A stretch of DNA of 64,000 bases, from assembly GCA_025642065.1 (NCBI GenBank), contig JAODUP010000012.1, forward strand, positions 1,708,501 through 1,772,500. Direction: 5' to 3'. A program made the position numbers and the translations under genes. Position 1 is the stretch's first letter, and each line of letters starts with the position of its first letter. Shown here piece after piece: positions 12,365 through 25,784 of the stretch. The notes under the pieces are model-generated. The model saw only the letters and a program-made list of their open reading frames with translations, ran no database searches and was not told where the DNA came from. The DNA comes from Paralvinella palmiformis. Its lineage: Eukaryota; Annelida; Polychaeta; Terebellida; Alvinellidae.

Positions 12365-12680
12365 CACATATGACTGAAAACTGGGGCTCAGTGAATCTTT
12401 GGTGTATTTACAGAAATCTGACGTCAACAAGTAGAAGTAACAAAAAGCTGGGCAAGATGATAAAGTCTATAGTTAAAACAAAACAGACACATCTACTAAC
12501 AACAGGGGATTTCAACTTTATCAGCATTGACTGGACTACAATGACAATAAAAGAGTCAGAGCCACGTGGGTCAAATTTCATTTAGACATTGAGGGACAGC
12601 ACATAAACCAATATAGCTGTCATCTACATCGCTAGAATGAAAGTAAACATGATCTCAACATAATAATAAAATTATTTCAA
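12365..12680 (+). mobile_element. LINE endonuclease-domain fragment
   Basis: Translation from 12370 gives a block around LWCIYRNLTSTSRSN, then HLLTTGDFNFISIDW. This is the APE-type endonuclease signature, with GDFN as a catalytic motif, of CR1/Jockey-type LINE ORF2. Stops follow at once. It is a dead fragment upstream of a TA/GA microsatellite. Confidence 0.75.
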
Positions 12681-12712
12681 TGCACACTATTACTACGTCT
12701 ATGCCATATCCA

Positions 12713-12713
<1 letters not shown>

Positions 12714-12780
<67 letters not shown>
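12714..12780. repeat. (TA)n(GA)n compound microsatellite
   Basis: An uninterrupted TA run passes directly into a GA run of about 38 bases. It lies about 400 bases upstream of the WD40 gene start codon. Confidence 0.95.
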
Positions 12781-12782
<2 letters not shown>

Positions 12783-12839
12783 GTTGGTCAGACTGTGTAT
12801 CAAACATATATTTCATAAATCGGAACTTTATAATTGATC

Positions 12840-13188
12840 AATTCGTTTAATCAATGCTTGAATATAAATAAGGCTTTATACGTGTAGGAATTGAGGGCGA
12901 TCTCTCGGAGGTAATATGTAAGCTATGGTGGTAAATAGTAAACCCTGTGATCTTTGACAGCTCTAGTTTACACAAGTTACTAGCCACATTTAAAGAGATC
13001 GGCGCCAAGAGTGAATGTGCTGGTTTTCGGAGCTTGTTACAGACAGGCGTTAATTCACGTTCTGAGTATTAAGTAGGAACATCAGGCTTTGTTTGCTAAT
13101 TTAGTAACCAAAGGAAATAAACTGAGGACATTTAAATACAAAAAGAACGGCATATATACTAGATATAGCCTTATAGGCTATAATCATA
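12840..13188 (+). promoter_or_regulatory. Probable promoter and 5' UTR region of the WD40 gene
   Basis: This stretch precedes the start codon at 13189 and carries several CpG dinucleotides (for example 'atcggcgccaag', 'ggttttcggag', 'aggcgttaattcacgttc') in otherwise CpG-poor DNA. No TATA box is evident. The transcription start cannot be placed from sequence. Confidence 0.35.
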
Positions 13189-16100
13189 ATGCAGAGTCAA
13201 AGTCAAAGACGAGCGTCCCAGGCACTGAGCATTGCCTCAGATATATTGGATGCCTCAGACCACGGAGATAGTAAAAGAGATCGACCACATCTTGTTGAAG
13301 GAAATGTCAAGCTAACTATGATTTTGTAAGTTTTAAACAAGTTTAATATTTTAATAATAGTGTGTATCTCTAGACCTCTATTAGTATTACTAATGTCTAT
13401 ATGTTATGTAATGTAGGTACTTCGATAAATCGGCTTAGCCTATATCATTATGTCATATGTGTGTGTGTGTCTTACTTAGAATTAGACCTACAAGTATGCT
13501 TTGACTACAGTTTATCTAAGATTTTTGGAATTGCTTATTTACAAAAACGGGAATTGATAAATTTTAAATTGGAATTGAAGTTTGCTACAAAAAAGGAAAT
13601 TCATAAATTAATATACAATTTACTTTTTAATTCCGAAATATTTCTTCCGTGACAATCCTTCTTGAAATATAAATTACTCAGAGTGGGTATTCCAAGTATG
13701 TACTTGGGCTACATACTCATGGTAGAAAGTAGTAGGTAAAATATGGAATTGATAAATTTGATATGGAATTGATCCCATGTCTGGTTTTTCTAGCATATGC
13801 TCGAATGTGTTCATATTTGGTGCTGTAACTTCATGATCAGGGAAATATTTCAAGGAATTAACATTTCTGAGTCCAAATGATATCCTACATACAAGATTTT
13901 TCCTTTGCCAATTTATGGTTATGTCCAGGGTTGGCAGGTATAACCCACATGCTGGGTTGGGTTAAACCCATTTTTAGGCACGATTCACCACTAATTGATT
14001 AAATAAAACACACTAGATATAAATTAAACATTTACTGTCTATAGTAATCAGAAGCCAATTGAACAAACAAGCTCAACCAATCATAGAACAGATCAATTGG
14101 TTCAGGCCACCAACAAATTGTAACATATAACATAATTACTACAGTGTGATACTGATAGTGTCTGATACTAATAGACCGATCAAGGCAAAATGTGTTGCAT
14201 CAGTTACCAACTGCAGTCTTGGGTTAGAAACAGTTATGGGGCCCACAGTTTTCATAAAAGGTAAATATTGAAAATCTTTCAGCAAATTAGTTCATTTTAC
14301 ATGGAGACTGAGACTAGTATTTCAGCTGAACGATTGTGTCTTTCCAAAGGATTTAACACAATACTTATCAGGATTGAACGGATCGATTTTCTAGATGAAT
14401 GACACAGCTAAGCCTTAGTTATTCATGTTGACTTGATGGGGAATTTTTTAGCACGGGTTTCAATGGATTAAATAAATGAGTTTAAAATTAAACTTTTAGC
14501 TGAATGAGTTTAAACTTTTTGCTGAATGTAAATTGATTTTAATGTAGATTTATTAAATATTTAATGTAGAGTTTGGGAAATATAATTTTTATTTGTACCT
14601 GAGAACCAATCATATATGTATCGCCCATATATTATTAAATAAAAAATGTTATTGGATTAGAGCATTAACACCTTTGACATTTACATGTAGTATAAACATT
14701 GCATGAATGACTGATTCAGAAAATAAAAGAGTTCACTTTCAATACAATATATCATGCATAAATACCAATATTACAGTAATAGGAATCACCCATTGAATTA
14801 TAATCTATGTGATCATTGATTTGATCCATTCACATCATCATGTCAGATGGCAAAGGTTCTACAAGAACTAAGTTTGAACTAGACAGACTGGACCATGACA
14901 GCCATGCTAATTGCACTCAACATTACTTAGTTTAGTGACATATATTTATTGGATGAAGTCAAATATAAATAAAATCCAAATATAGCTGGTAAATAGCATA
15001 AATAAGGCTTTTCAGTAAGACATTTGTGGACCACTTCACACTTAATTGTCATGCAACACAGTGATTCTTATACCTCTAACCAGAGACCATAATGTGAAAA
15101 TCTTAACATCTTAAAAATACATACCATTCAAACAAGTACTTTTCATGTGTATAAATTTGTGATATACTCTACTCTGGGAATAACCTAGGTTTAATGGGCT
15201 GGGCTAAACCACTTTAACCTGGGTTAAACTCCAACCCTGGTTATATCCCATAGTTCTTGTTTTCGAATCTGCCCTAATTAATATTATCCTGATCTGTGGG
15301 TTGTATTTGCCAGAAATCATTTTGTAAATCTGTTATTGCTTCTTTTCTAGATATATTTAAGTGTTGGGAGGTTTAGTTTATGGGGTCTTTTTCATATGTC
15401 AAATCAGATAGCCATATTAATCCTCTTGTGGCAAGGTTTTGGACATTCTCAATAGCTAGTATATGTTTCCTTGTGTGTGGATACCATGCTTGATTGGCAT
15501 TTTCTATATGTGGAGGGATTGAACTTTTGAATAGTTGTTTGAATATTCTGGCATCAATACATTAGAATGTTCTCATAACCATGGAGTTGGCTATATTTAT
15601 TTTAGCTGATATATTAGTTAGTTAGTTCTAGAGTATAATCTCTCTGGCCAAGTTAGTGACTCCACTTCAGCTGTATTGCTCAGCTTTCCTGAGAGTACAT
15701 CTTGGGGGCTGATATCTATCCCAATAATTTAGGTCAAATATTGGATATATCTTACTCAGGAATGATCTGAAGAAGGACTCAATTTTCTGGATATCTTCAA
15801 CTCTGTGTGGTGTCCTTAAGTGGGAGCAGTAATCTATGTGTGGCTGGACTATACTGCACCATAGTGTGCATATCTCTGGAATGGAAAGTTTCTGTGATCC
15901 AATTGTATTTTTGGCAAACTTTGTTACATACTGTCTCTATGTGGTTAGTGAAACTGAGGGTGTCACTCATTTTGATACCAAGATCTTTGACACATTGGGT
16001 TTGTTAAATTTTTCTGCTGTTTGGTCCAAAGTATGAGGTGGAATATTTTATGTCCTGATCTTTGCCATGTCAGAATAGTTCAAACTTGTTTTTTATTTGT

Positions 16101-16742
16101 TGCCACTTGTATATTATTTTGAGGTCGTTTTGTAGTTTCTTGACTTCAATCCCATTTTTGATGGCAATATGAGACATGGCTACATGTATTGTTATTTATG
16201 TCCCCTATAAGAATGAGAAGTACTATTTGGTCTAGAACAGTTCCCTGTAGTACACTACTTAATCCTTATCACCTTGGATATGTGAATTAAACAATACCTT
16301 ATCATCAAAGAGTACTCTTTGAGTCTTGTCTTCTGCTTTTAGAATGTTCTTAAACACCTTGGTGTCATCCATTTTTATATAACTGAACATCATAATTCTA
16401 TCATAATCATGGCTGTGTTAGTATGTGAGTAGTATGTCATGTCATAGTAAGATGATGGTGTTAAATATTTTAGTACTTGATGCACATATAGAGAGTACAG
16501 ATTGTGGCTTTAATTCCCTGGTCAGATGAGGATGTGATATTGAAACTTAAGGTATGTCATTATTAAATGTACAAGTACTCTATTATCATAATTATGATAT
16601 GATCTATGCCCACCAGTTATCTGTTAATCTAGAACCAGAAGACAGTTTGAAAACTAAATTACCTATAATGGCTTTATTGCTATATATTCAGCATTAGCCA
16701 GTTAGTTAACAGCTGTACAATCATTATATAATATCCTTCAGC

Positions 16743-16786
<44 letters not shown>

Positions 16787-18307
16787 AAGAAACCCTCACA
16801 TTTATTTATTATTCAAATACAGTTATAAGTTAATATATTGTCCCTAAGGGGCAAGGTATTATCCAATACTTCAAACAGCTCTATTGGAAAACAATTAGCA
16901 AGAAACCCTGTCACTGGTTGTATGCTTAAATAAAACAGGCGGCCAAATATTTGCATAAATTTACTCTTACATGATTTTTGTTGTTATAACTTATATGTTT
17001 GTTAACTTACTTCTAATTGTTAGTTATAAAAGGTTGTAAACAATTACAGAGCTTTTGGAAAATCTCTGTATGCACAACAGTATATAACATACACAAATAT
17101 TGATCCAGTAGGATGACATTTTGATATGCTGGTTTGTTTTACAATATTTTTTACTTTTGGGGTAATTGAAAAGCTAGTCATGTACTGTTTTAATTTTATA
17201 TACTTGAGATAATTTGTGGATAGTTATTGGCTGAAAAAGATACTTGCATCATAAAGAAGAGCCTTTTGAATTTTAACTATGTTGAAGATTTCTGGTTTTG
17301 ATGTGGCTTAATGAAGGTGATAATATTGACTTTCTGAGTCATTTTCCTGTTTGCATAAAGTTCATTTTCTATCAGTAAATAAAAATATCTAATTACAATC
17401 ACATTAATAGTGTAATTCACATTATGTCTACTGTTATTGATTCACACAAGGAAGAAATAGAGCAATATGGTGCTTCCTTTAGTAATTCTGATTTTAAATA
17501 GAATATTGGACCTATTACCTGTAATACATGGGTCCCATTTTTTTTCCATTCTGATTCCCAAAATCACAGAGCATTAGTGAAGTGCTTTGTCAGAGATGTT
17601 GACATCATCTTGAATGGTCATATTGACTTTGTCTTAGTTACTAATGGGTTTTTATTATAATCGGAAGTATTATTCCAACAATGACTTGACATTCTGAGTT
17701 AGGAACAAATTATTAATAGCCAGGAGTCATCTTGTTATCCTTGTTTGTTGTGCTGAAGTTTCTTAATCATTAATGTCATAAAGTGATTTTTAGTTCAGTC
17801 AAATCAGTAAAGGTGTGAGATATTATTGGTGTAAATAATTATAATATATTTTGCAGTGTTCAGCTAAATTAATTTATTAAAGAACAAATAATTAGGTTTA
17901 ATTACTAGATGATACCATATGATCATACACACTTTATAAGAAGTACACTATATATGTATAATGAATAATTATTTGGTGTGAGTATATATGTGATTTAATA
18001 AACATGTTTTACTTGTAAAAAAGCTGTGTAGTGTGTTATGTATGAATTGGAACTGTTTATGGCTGATCAAGATAGATAGATATATCCTTTCCATTTTATT
18101 TTCAATAAATTACTGCTCATATCATGTCACATATCAGTAATATGTGACATTCTTAAAAGTACATCTCTTTTTTAACTCGGGGAATCTTACTTGAATTCGT
18201 TTTATTGTAAACGTTAATGTGTGTTCTTGCATAATAGATTAACTATAATCTATAATAGGTTCCAATAAAACTACACACAAATAATACTTGTATATTGTGT
18301 GTGTGTG

Positions 18308-18372
<65 letters not shown>

Positions 18373-21300
18373 ATCTTGGATCATCTAAGTCCTCAATCGT
18401 TAATGCCTTTTAACAGAAATCTGATCAGAACCTTTAATGCACATAATCCTAAGTAGTAAATCATCCACTTTTTCTTTAGTGTGGCACATGGTTTACTTAT
18501 GGGATTAAATAATTTTTTGCTTGTAGTTATCTTTTCACTTAATAATGCTCTGTTCTGACATACATGAATTTTTTTTCTTTTAGATGATCAGATAGATATA
18601 AATCACATTAAACCAGATATTTTAGTCTATTTGTAAGTTTAATGTAGCATATATAATTACTATTCTGTGTATTAGCTACTGATGTACTTTCGAGAATTTT
18701 TTTTTTAATCAGTGGCTCGCCCCATGAAATCTATTAAGATTTACAATCTGGTCAACAATGTAGTGTATATGAATGAAAATGATTTCCTGCAGGTTAAGTC
18801 TGAACAGGGAAGATACAAAACACATGGAATTTAGATTAGTGGCTAGTTTGATTGATTTGATGGCAAGATTTAGGCAACCTAACATGTACATATAGAGCGG
18901 AATGACAAATTTTCTATGTCAGAGGCAACTTAATTATTGTAAAAGTATAATACAGTGTTACATGATCTGTGTAAATCTTTTAATATGATTTGATACTGCT
19001 TAATGTAATTGGGTGTTTTCCAGGTGTGCATAATATAGGCACATTACCGGTAGTTTAAATGTTTGGCATGTGTTTGAGTTGGCCATGTTGTTCTTTTTTG
19101 GTGCTGTCCATGCAGGTGTTGAAATGGAAAAGGCAAAGAAATGCCAAATAAAATGAACACTAACACTTATCTTGTAGATTATGCCAGTCCATCACAGTGA
19201 TCTAAAAAAACTAAGTGAGATGGTAAGTGTGACTGTATAAGTAATGAACGCAACATTAATGTGGGCCATAGTTCCAACTTAAATGATAAACCTGAGTACT
19301 TGACTTTATTGACTGGCAAATCTAATTAGCTATCATGCTAACAGTGTTGTTGCTCTGTTGAGTGCTGTTTGTTATGTAATTTTTGCTAGCATTAGACTTC
19401 GATGCTTAGTCACCAAGTGTGATGTAAATATCCAGCTAGTAATATCGGACAATCGATATTATTTTCTAGAGATGATGCACTTCTAATCTGCAGGAACTTG
19501 TTCTACAAAAGGGGGATACTACACCAAAAATTTAATTTCCAAATGACTTGAGATGAGACCAATTAAGGCAGCATCATTAAAACCATGTGTTCCTAAATGA
19601 ACTGAGCTTTCCCAAGTTACAAGAGTTCACAAATACTTGGGCATACATATCACCGTTGACAGATTTATAAATTATTAGTAATTAAAATATTGAAATGAAT
19701 ATGGTATCTCACCAGCAACAAATTTAGGATTTGATAGAATGGCCATTGGATGAAGATTTATTTGAGTAGTTCAGAAAATTTGTGAACTCTAATGTTATTG
19801 TTTAATAATGAATTGGGATCATTGATCAGTAATGGACATCATTAGTTCTTGGTAACTTTCATCGAGTTATTAATGATGATTTTCATTAATGTTTCGATAT
19901 TATTTTCATTAATACTTTAAAGGAAATTAATTTCTATATAAGGATTGATTATAAAAATTTAGATGTAATAACTAAATATTCAAATTTTCAAAGTTAATAG
20001 GGTTTGTTTAGTGAAGAATGCCAGTTAGATTCTTACGCTGAAGCTATACTTGTTTTCTTCAAGCCATTGATACAATAATACTTCTCTAGTATATAGTTAT
20101 GCAAAACTGCATTTCACTCAGGTTTAAAATTCAGTGCCATTAATTTGTATATCACAACAGAATAGAATGATTGTCTCATATTGAGATCACCTTCTGACAA
20201 TATTGCAACTGATTCACCCATTTGTAGTAATCATTCCATAGCTAATTTATGAACAGTTTCTGTATTTTGACTGTTTCCACATTTTTCAGTATAATTAGTG
20301 TTGTAATTGTATTACACTTTTTTGATATTCTAAACACCATGTTTCTACTTCTCCAGTTTTGGCCTGAATATGCTTGCTGTATTTCTTCTTCTTCTGAAGA
20401 TAGAAATATTTTGTCTCCATGTATATATATGCTAATGTTGTGTACAAATGAAATTGCAAGTATGGATGATGTCACCATTGGTGCAGCACATACGCAGTGA
20501 TATTTTCAACATACTAGCTGTTGTTTGCTAATAAGACTAACAGAATTAATTAAAGACAATAATCTTTTTATCGTTACTCATGTAGTTCAGTTATGGTCCT
20601 ACCCATTACCAAACCATTTCTATGTTAATATGTCTGATCAACATCTTACTCTGAGTAATCTTCCACATTGTGATATACTATCCTGTTATACACCACACAG
20701 AGTTTAAGCAGTAAATACAATGCTTATGGTGTATTACAGTTAATTACTCTTAATAGTCCCAAGTAAAGTTTGATAAACAGCAACTACCATCATATATTAT
20801 TGTGTTTAAATACTTTCATCAAATTTTATTCTAATGTATTGCCTTTGCTGCCAGAGTAAAACAAGTTCAGAGCTGATTTCTTGGCTAGGCTGTTCTGGTG
20901 TAGTAGCAGGTGAAGATGATTACAAATTCTATGATTATGTTAATAAATATAACATGTGATAAAATGTAGTCTAACCATATTGAAATATGGTAATAGTATT
21001 ACTGAAGTAAATACCTTCTAGAGGAAAAGAATCAGTGGTTCAACTAATTTAAAATAAAATTTAGATCTTAAAATCATCATTGTGAAAGATTTAGTTAGAA
21101 CATATATGTGATATATGTGTGTGTGTGCGTATGTCTAGATAGATTAATTTAGCTTCAAAAGACATAATCTTTTGTCGGACTTTGGTACATATTGTATCTA
21201 TATGTTCAATGAAAGTGAGAATGTGACTCATTTTGACACCGAGATCTTTGTTCAATTTTTCTTCTGTTTGGTCCAAAGTATGAGGTGGAATCTTTCATTA

Positions 21301-23367
21301 AATTGCATGTTGTTTACTGTTTTGAGGTCGTTTTGTAGTGTCTAGTTGTCGTCCTCATTTGTGATGGCAAGCAGTACTCTTGTGTCATCTGCAAAGGATG
21401 AGACATGGCTACATGTATTGTCATTTATGTCCGCTGTTGGAATGGGAAATAATATTGGGCCTAGAACAGTTCCCTGGGGTACAATACTTATCACATTGGA
21501 CATAGTGGAGCTGGCACCGTTTGCTGTAGTGGACTGGGTTCTATCACTAAGAAAGTTATGAATCCAAGTCCCCACTTTTCCGCCAATGCCAAGCTGTTTC
21601 AATTTATGGCATAGGATCCCATGATCGACCTAATCAAATGCTTTTGCGAAATCAAGATATACGACATCAACATTTTTACCCTCTTCTACCAAATTCAAAA
21701 TCCATGTTGGTTTGCATTTAAGAGATTGTTTCACTCCAAAAAGTTACCAGTTTTTCATGGAGTACTCTTTCAAAGATCTTAGTGATATGGGAAGTAAGGG
21801 ATATGGGCCTATAATTCTTGGGTTCTGACTTATGTATGGGGGGTAATGGTGGCCTGCTCAAGTAATGGGGTCACTTGGCCAAGGTCCATGGATTCTCTCC
21901 ACTGACTGTAAATGGGCTTAGAAAGAGACAGTTTACATTTCTTAAGTAATATCGCTGGGAAGCCATCTGGGCCACCAGCTGAGTTGCTACTTAATTTATC
22001 AATTCCTTTTCCCATGTCCACATGGGAAAAGGTGAAATCGGTTAGTTGTGGCTTATTTTCGTCCAGATTCTGGAAAAGATTTGGAGCATTTAGGATCTTT
22101 TTCTCGGAATCTGGTTGATTGAAAACACTTTCATATTGTAGCCTAAGCTTTTCTGCAATTTCTTTAGGTTTGTGTATACTTTGCCCTTGTTCATTGATTA
22201 AGTGGCCTATATTTGATTTAGTTTTGCTATATTTAGCTGCATATTTAGGGTTCTCTTTTATTGCAGTTATTGCTTTTTCTTCTTCTTGTTTACGAGATAC
22301 AGTTAGAATCTCCTGTATCTTGATTTCCACATCATGGAATGTATTAAGTAGTTTTTTTTGGGGGGGGGGTATTTACTCGGGTGTACCGATGAACTGTATT
22401 AGTGAACTGTCCACTATTAATAATAGAATATAGTAATTAGGTAAGTAACTTGCTAACATTATCATATTTATCCTTGAAGAACTTGGAACATTGTATTGCT
22501 GATACAAAACAAATATTATATTTTTGGCATCACCATATTGTGTTAAATCCCTAAAGACACCAGCATTACAGATGGGTGCATCTTCGATTACCCCTAATAG
22601 GTCGGTAAAAAAATCTAGGGGTTATTTTTCACCAATGTATTAATTAGCATGTCTGAACATGTCATATCAGGATTCCGAGCTGTGTACTACCATCTTAAGA
22701 ACATCCATTGTTTAAAAGCTTTCTTGACACAAGAATCACTTGTAACTGTAGTCCATGCCTTTGTTACATCTCGTATAGACTATTGTAACTCCATATTATG
22801 TGGCATATCTGATTATGACATCAATCGCTTTCAGCAAATTCAGAATAGTACAGCTCGCATTGTAACAAATACTCGAAAACATGATCATATCACCCCAATT
22901 CTCCCAAAACTACATTGGCTACCTGTTAGACAGCTTATCCATTTCAAGATTTTGTTAATAACTTTTAAATCTGTTAATGATATGGCACCAGAATACTTTG
23001 GTCCATTAGAATTCATACCAAAAACTCGGGTTATCTGGTCAGATACTATTGCAGGTTCCTGTGTCTCGGCTCAAGTCATATGGTGGTTGTGCATTTAGTG
23101 TTGCAGCCCTCACTTTGTGGAATAGGTTGCTGTCAGATATTAGAAATGTGTCATCTCTTGAACATTTTAAATCCATTCTAAAAACACACCTGTTCAAGGT
23201 TGCTTTCACAGATAAATAATTATTACCTTTTTAATCTGTTATGGGTTTTGTTCGGGTTATTATTATATTACATATTATTTGTACAGCGCCTTTGAATGGC
23301 CCCTGCTAGTAATGGCACTTTATTAAATATACTTTATTAAATATCTCAACTAATAAAACTTAATTGC

Positions 23368-23408
<41 letters not shown>

Positions 23409-25744
23409 TAAATATAATGTAGTTATACAAGTAATATAATGTTATATAGTATTAATTTAGAATACTTTTCTTGTGTAACCAACTATTTTTGGAAACTTTT
23501 TGGCAATTTTGCACTTTATTATATATAATAATGTTAACCAATAGTCTACCTGCACTACAGTTCAGTTTATTACCCAATAGTGAATGGGTAAGTGTTTTGT
23601 TTACCCTCACAGCTGATATTACCTGGCAAATCTGACTGAGGGATTAAACAGAGGCAGTTTATTGGGATGCAGTCCCTTGACCTTGCAGTGCAGTGTGTTA
23701 CAAAGTGTACAAAATAAGCACAAGCTTTCTAGATGTCTTTGTAATTATTCATCTTTACCATCTTTTATAAAAGCATAATTTACCTGTATTAGCATTGAAT
23801 CCAACTAGATTAGGAACATCTCTCCTTAGTAGTAATTAAGTATTTGAAGAAATATAATTTAAAAAATAAGGTTCTTATAATTGAAAATTTTGTGATGCTT
23901 GTATTTTGAATGCACTTGTTTATTACTTTCTAAATCATCATTAGTTTGAATTAATCTTTTCAGACACTTAATTACAGTCTAACATTGACTAATGATGCAG
24001 TTATAGTTGTTCAAATCCTGGTATTGGGTATAACATAATTGTAGCTTTGAAATTTGCAAATGTTCTGCAATATTTGACAAATAAGCAGAGGTATTAGAAT
24101 TTAGACACCTCATTGCAAAATATTAGATCCATGTAAAACTTCCCATTCTTCAGAACACGTTTTCATATAAGCTTATCTGAGAATAGTAATTTCCAAATCT
24201 GTGGATGGCCAGGTAGAACCATTTACTGTCTGACATTTGTACCACTTTGCAAAATGTCATTGGTGTTGCTTAAGTGAATTGGCAAATTTAATTTCTCACC
24301 TGCATTGATCAGAGCCATAATGTTATGTTTGGCCTTGGTTTAACCCTGGTTAAGCTGATTAGTACACAAATCACTAAGGGTTTGATAACAAAAACACTTT
24401 CTTTCTTAGTCTGTCACTTATTTCATTTAACATACGGGCCATGGATCATCTACTGTTGATCCAGACAATCCTCTTCCTTTGCTTATAACGATCTGTTGAT
24501 TAGAGATAATTACCATACAAGTTCGGTGCATGCCATCACCTTTTTTTAAATATTCCTTGGTACAATAGTATTGATTAATTTTAATGATCATTCTCTATAG
24601 CACACACATGAAAGCACCCATAATGCTCAATCACGGAACCTGAAAAAGGCTCGTTAGACAGTATTCTTTCTCTTTACTCCACTAAGTAATTTTTCTTGTT
24701 TGTACTTGTTTCTGTATATTCTGAATAACTTGGATGTGTAACAGAATACCAAAAAGAAACACACTGTGGACAGTTATAATAAGCCACTATAACTGAACTA
24801 TTCAGAGTTACTGGCTGTATTTATACTAAATTTGTCAATACGTTTTAATTAGGCTTTTTTCTGATTAGGAGATATTTCATAGACTATTTGCCAACTAAAA
24901 GCACAGAAGTCCAGTTTTACGACTGCAAATTATATTGAAAATATAGCATAATTAGTCTGGGAAATCAGGAAATATTCAGAATAGGCAAGTTCTAGTTTTC
25001 TCGAACCTATCCAAATAGTAATTAACTAAAAGAAACAATTTGTGGCAAGGCAAGCATAACTTGTTTAAGCAATATTCGTGTTTTTATACCATCCAGTATG
25101 GATAAGTTATACTGTAACACAATTTATTTAGGAAGTCAGCTGACTAATATGTAGAGGTTAATTGAATAGTCCCCCCCTCGCACACAGACTTCACAGATGA
25201 TGCATTACATGTCACTTGACCCTTACCAGCCAAAGTTAAAATGGAGACACTTTGAATAGTTACTTGATGCCAGCTGACCTTGCCCATTGTATTGAAGTAC
25301 TAACATAGCAGTTTGTTTAATAGATCATACGACAGATTTCGTGTGAAGGGGCCATTTAAGCCAAAATGTTAATCAGGTATTGAGAACAAGCCAGTTCCTT
25401 TGGACAGCTGAGACTGATTCATGGATCTGGTGGTCAGATATTATTGATTTCTGTCATTCTCAGTAGCATATTTCATGACTCGCATACATTTCTTTTTGTG
25501 AATCTGTCACAGTTCACAGTTCATGACACTGTAAGTTGATATTAATGGCTTTCCTGCTGTACAGTATGACAGGCAAGCAGTGATGTTTGTCCTGAATAGT
25601 GAACACTTTTCCTCAGTGTGTCACTTGATCCGATAACAAAGTTCTAGTCTAATACATTCTTTGCAAAGTCCTGATTTCATGATCAGTTCATGAATGTGAT
25701 ACTACTAGTAATTTAAGCTGCCGGCCATTGACATATTTAGTTGT

Positions 25745-25784
<40 letters not shown>

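Larger units (their letters stand above)
16430..21110. other. WD40 gene intron 1, unrecognised AT-rich part
   Basis: Contains TA microsatellites at 16745-16783 and 18295-18366 and many short frames without motifs. No exon with good splice sites and phase, no RNA gene and no clear transposon was seen. A cis-regulatory role in so long a first intron is possible but not shown. Confidence 0.4.

Noticed and set aside
12714..12780. Long TA and GA runs as possible promoter elements
   Set aside because: Similar microsatellites occur throughout the window in introns and intergenic DNA, so position alone is no evidence of function.
20249..20500. 83-codon plus-strand frame with hydrophobic residues in intron 1 of the WD40 gene
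   Set aside because: T-rich intron sequence gives such frames by chance. No conserved motif, and an equally long frame lies on the opposite strand.
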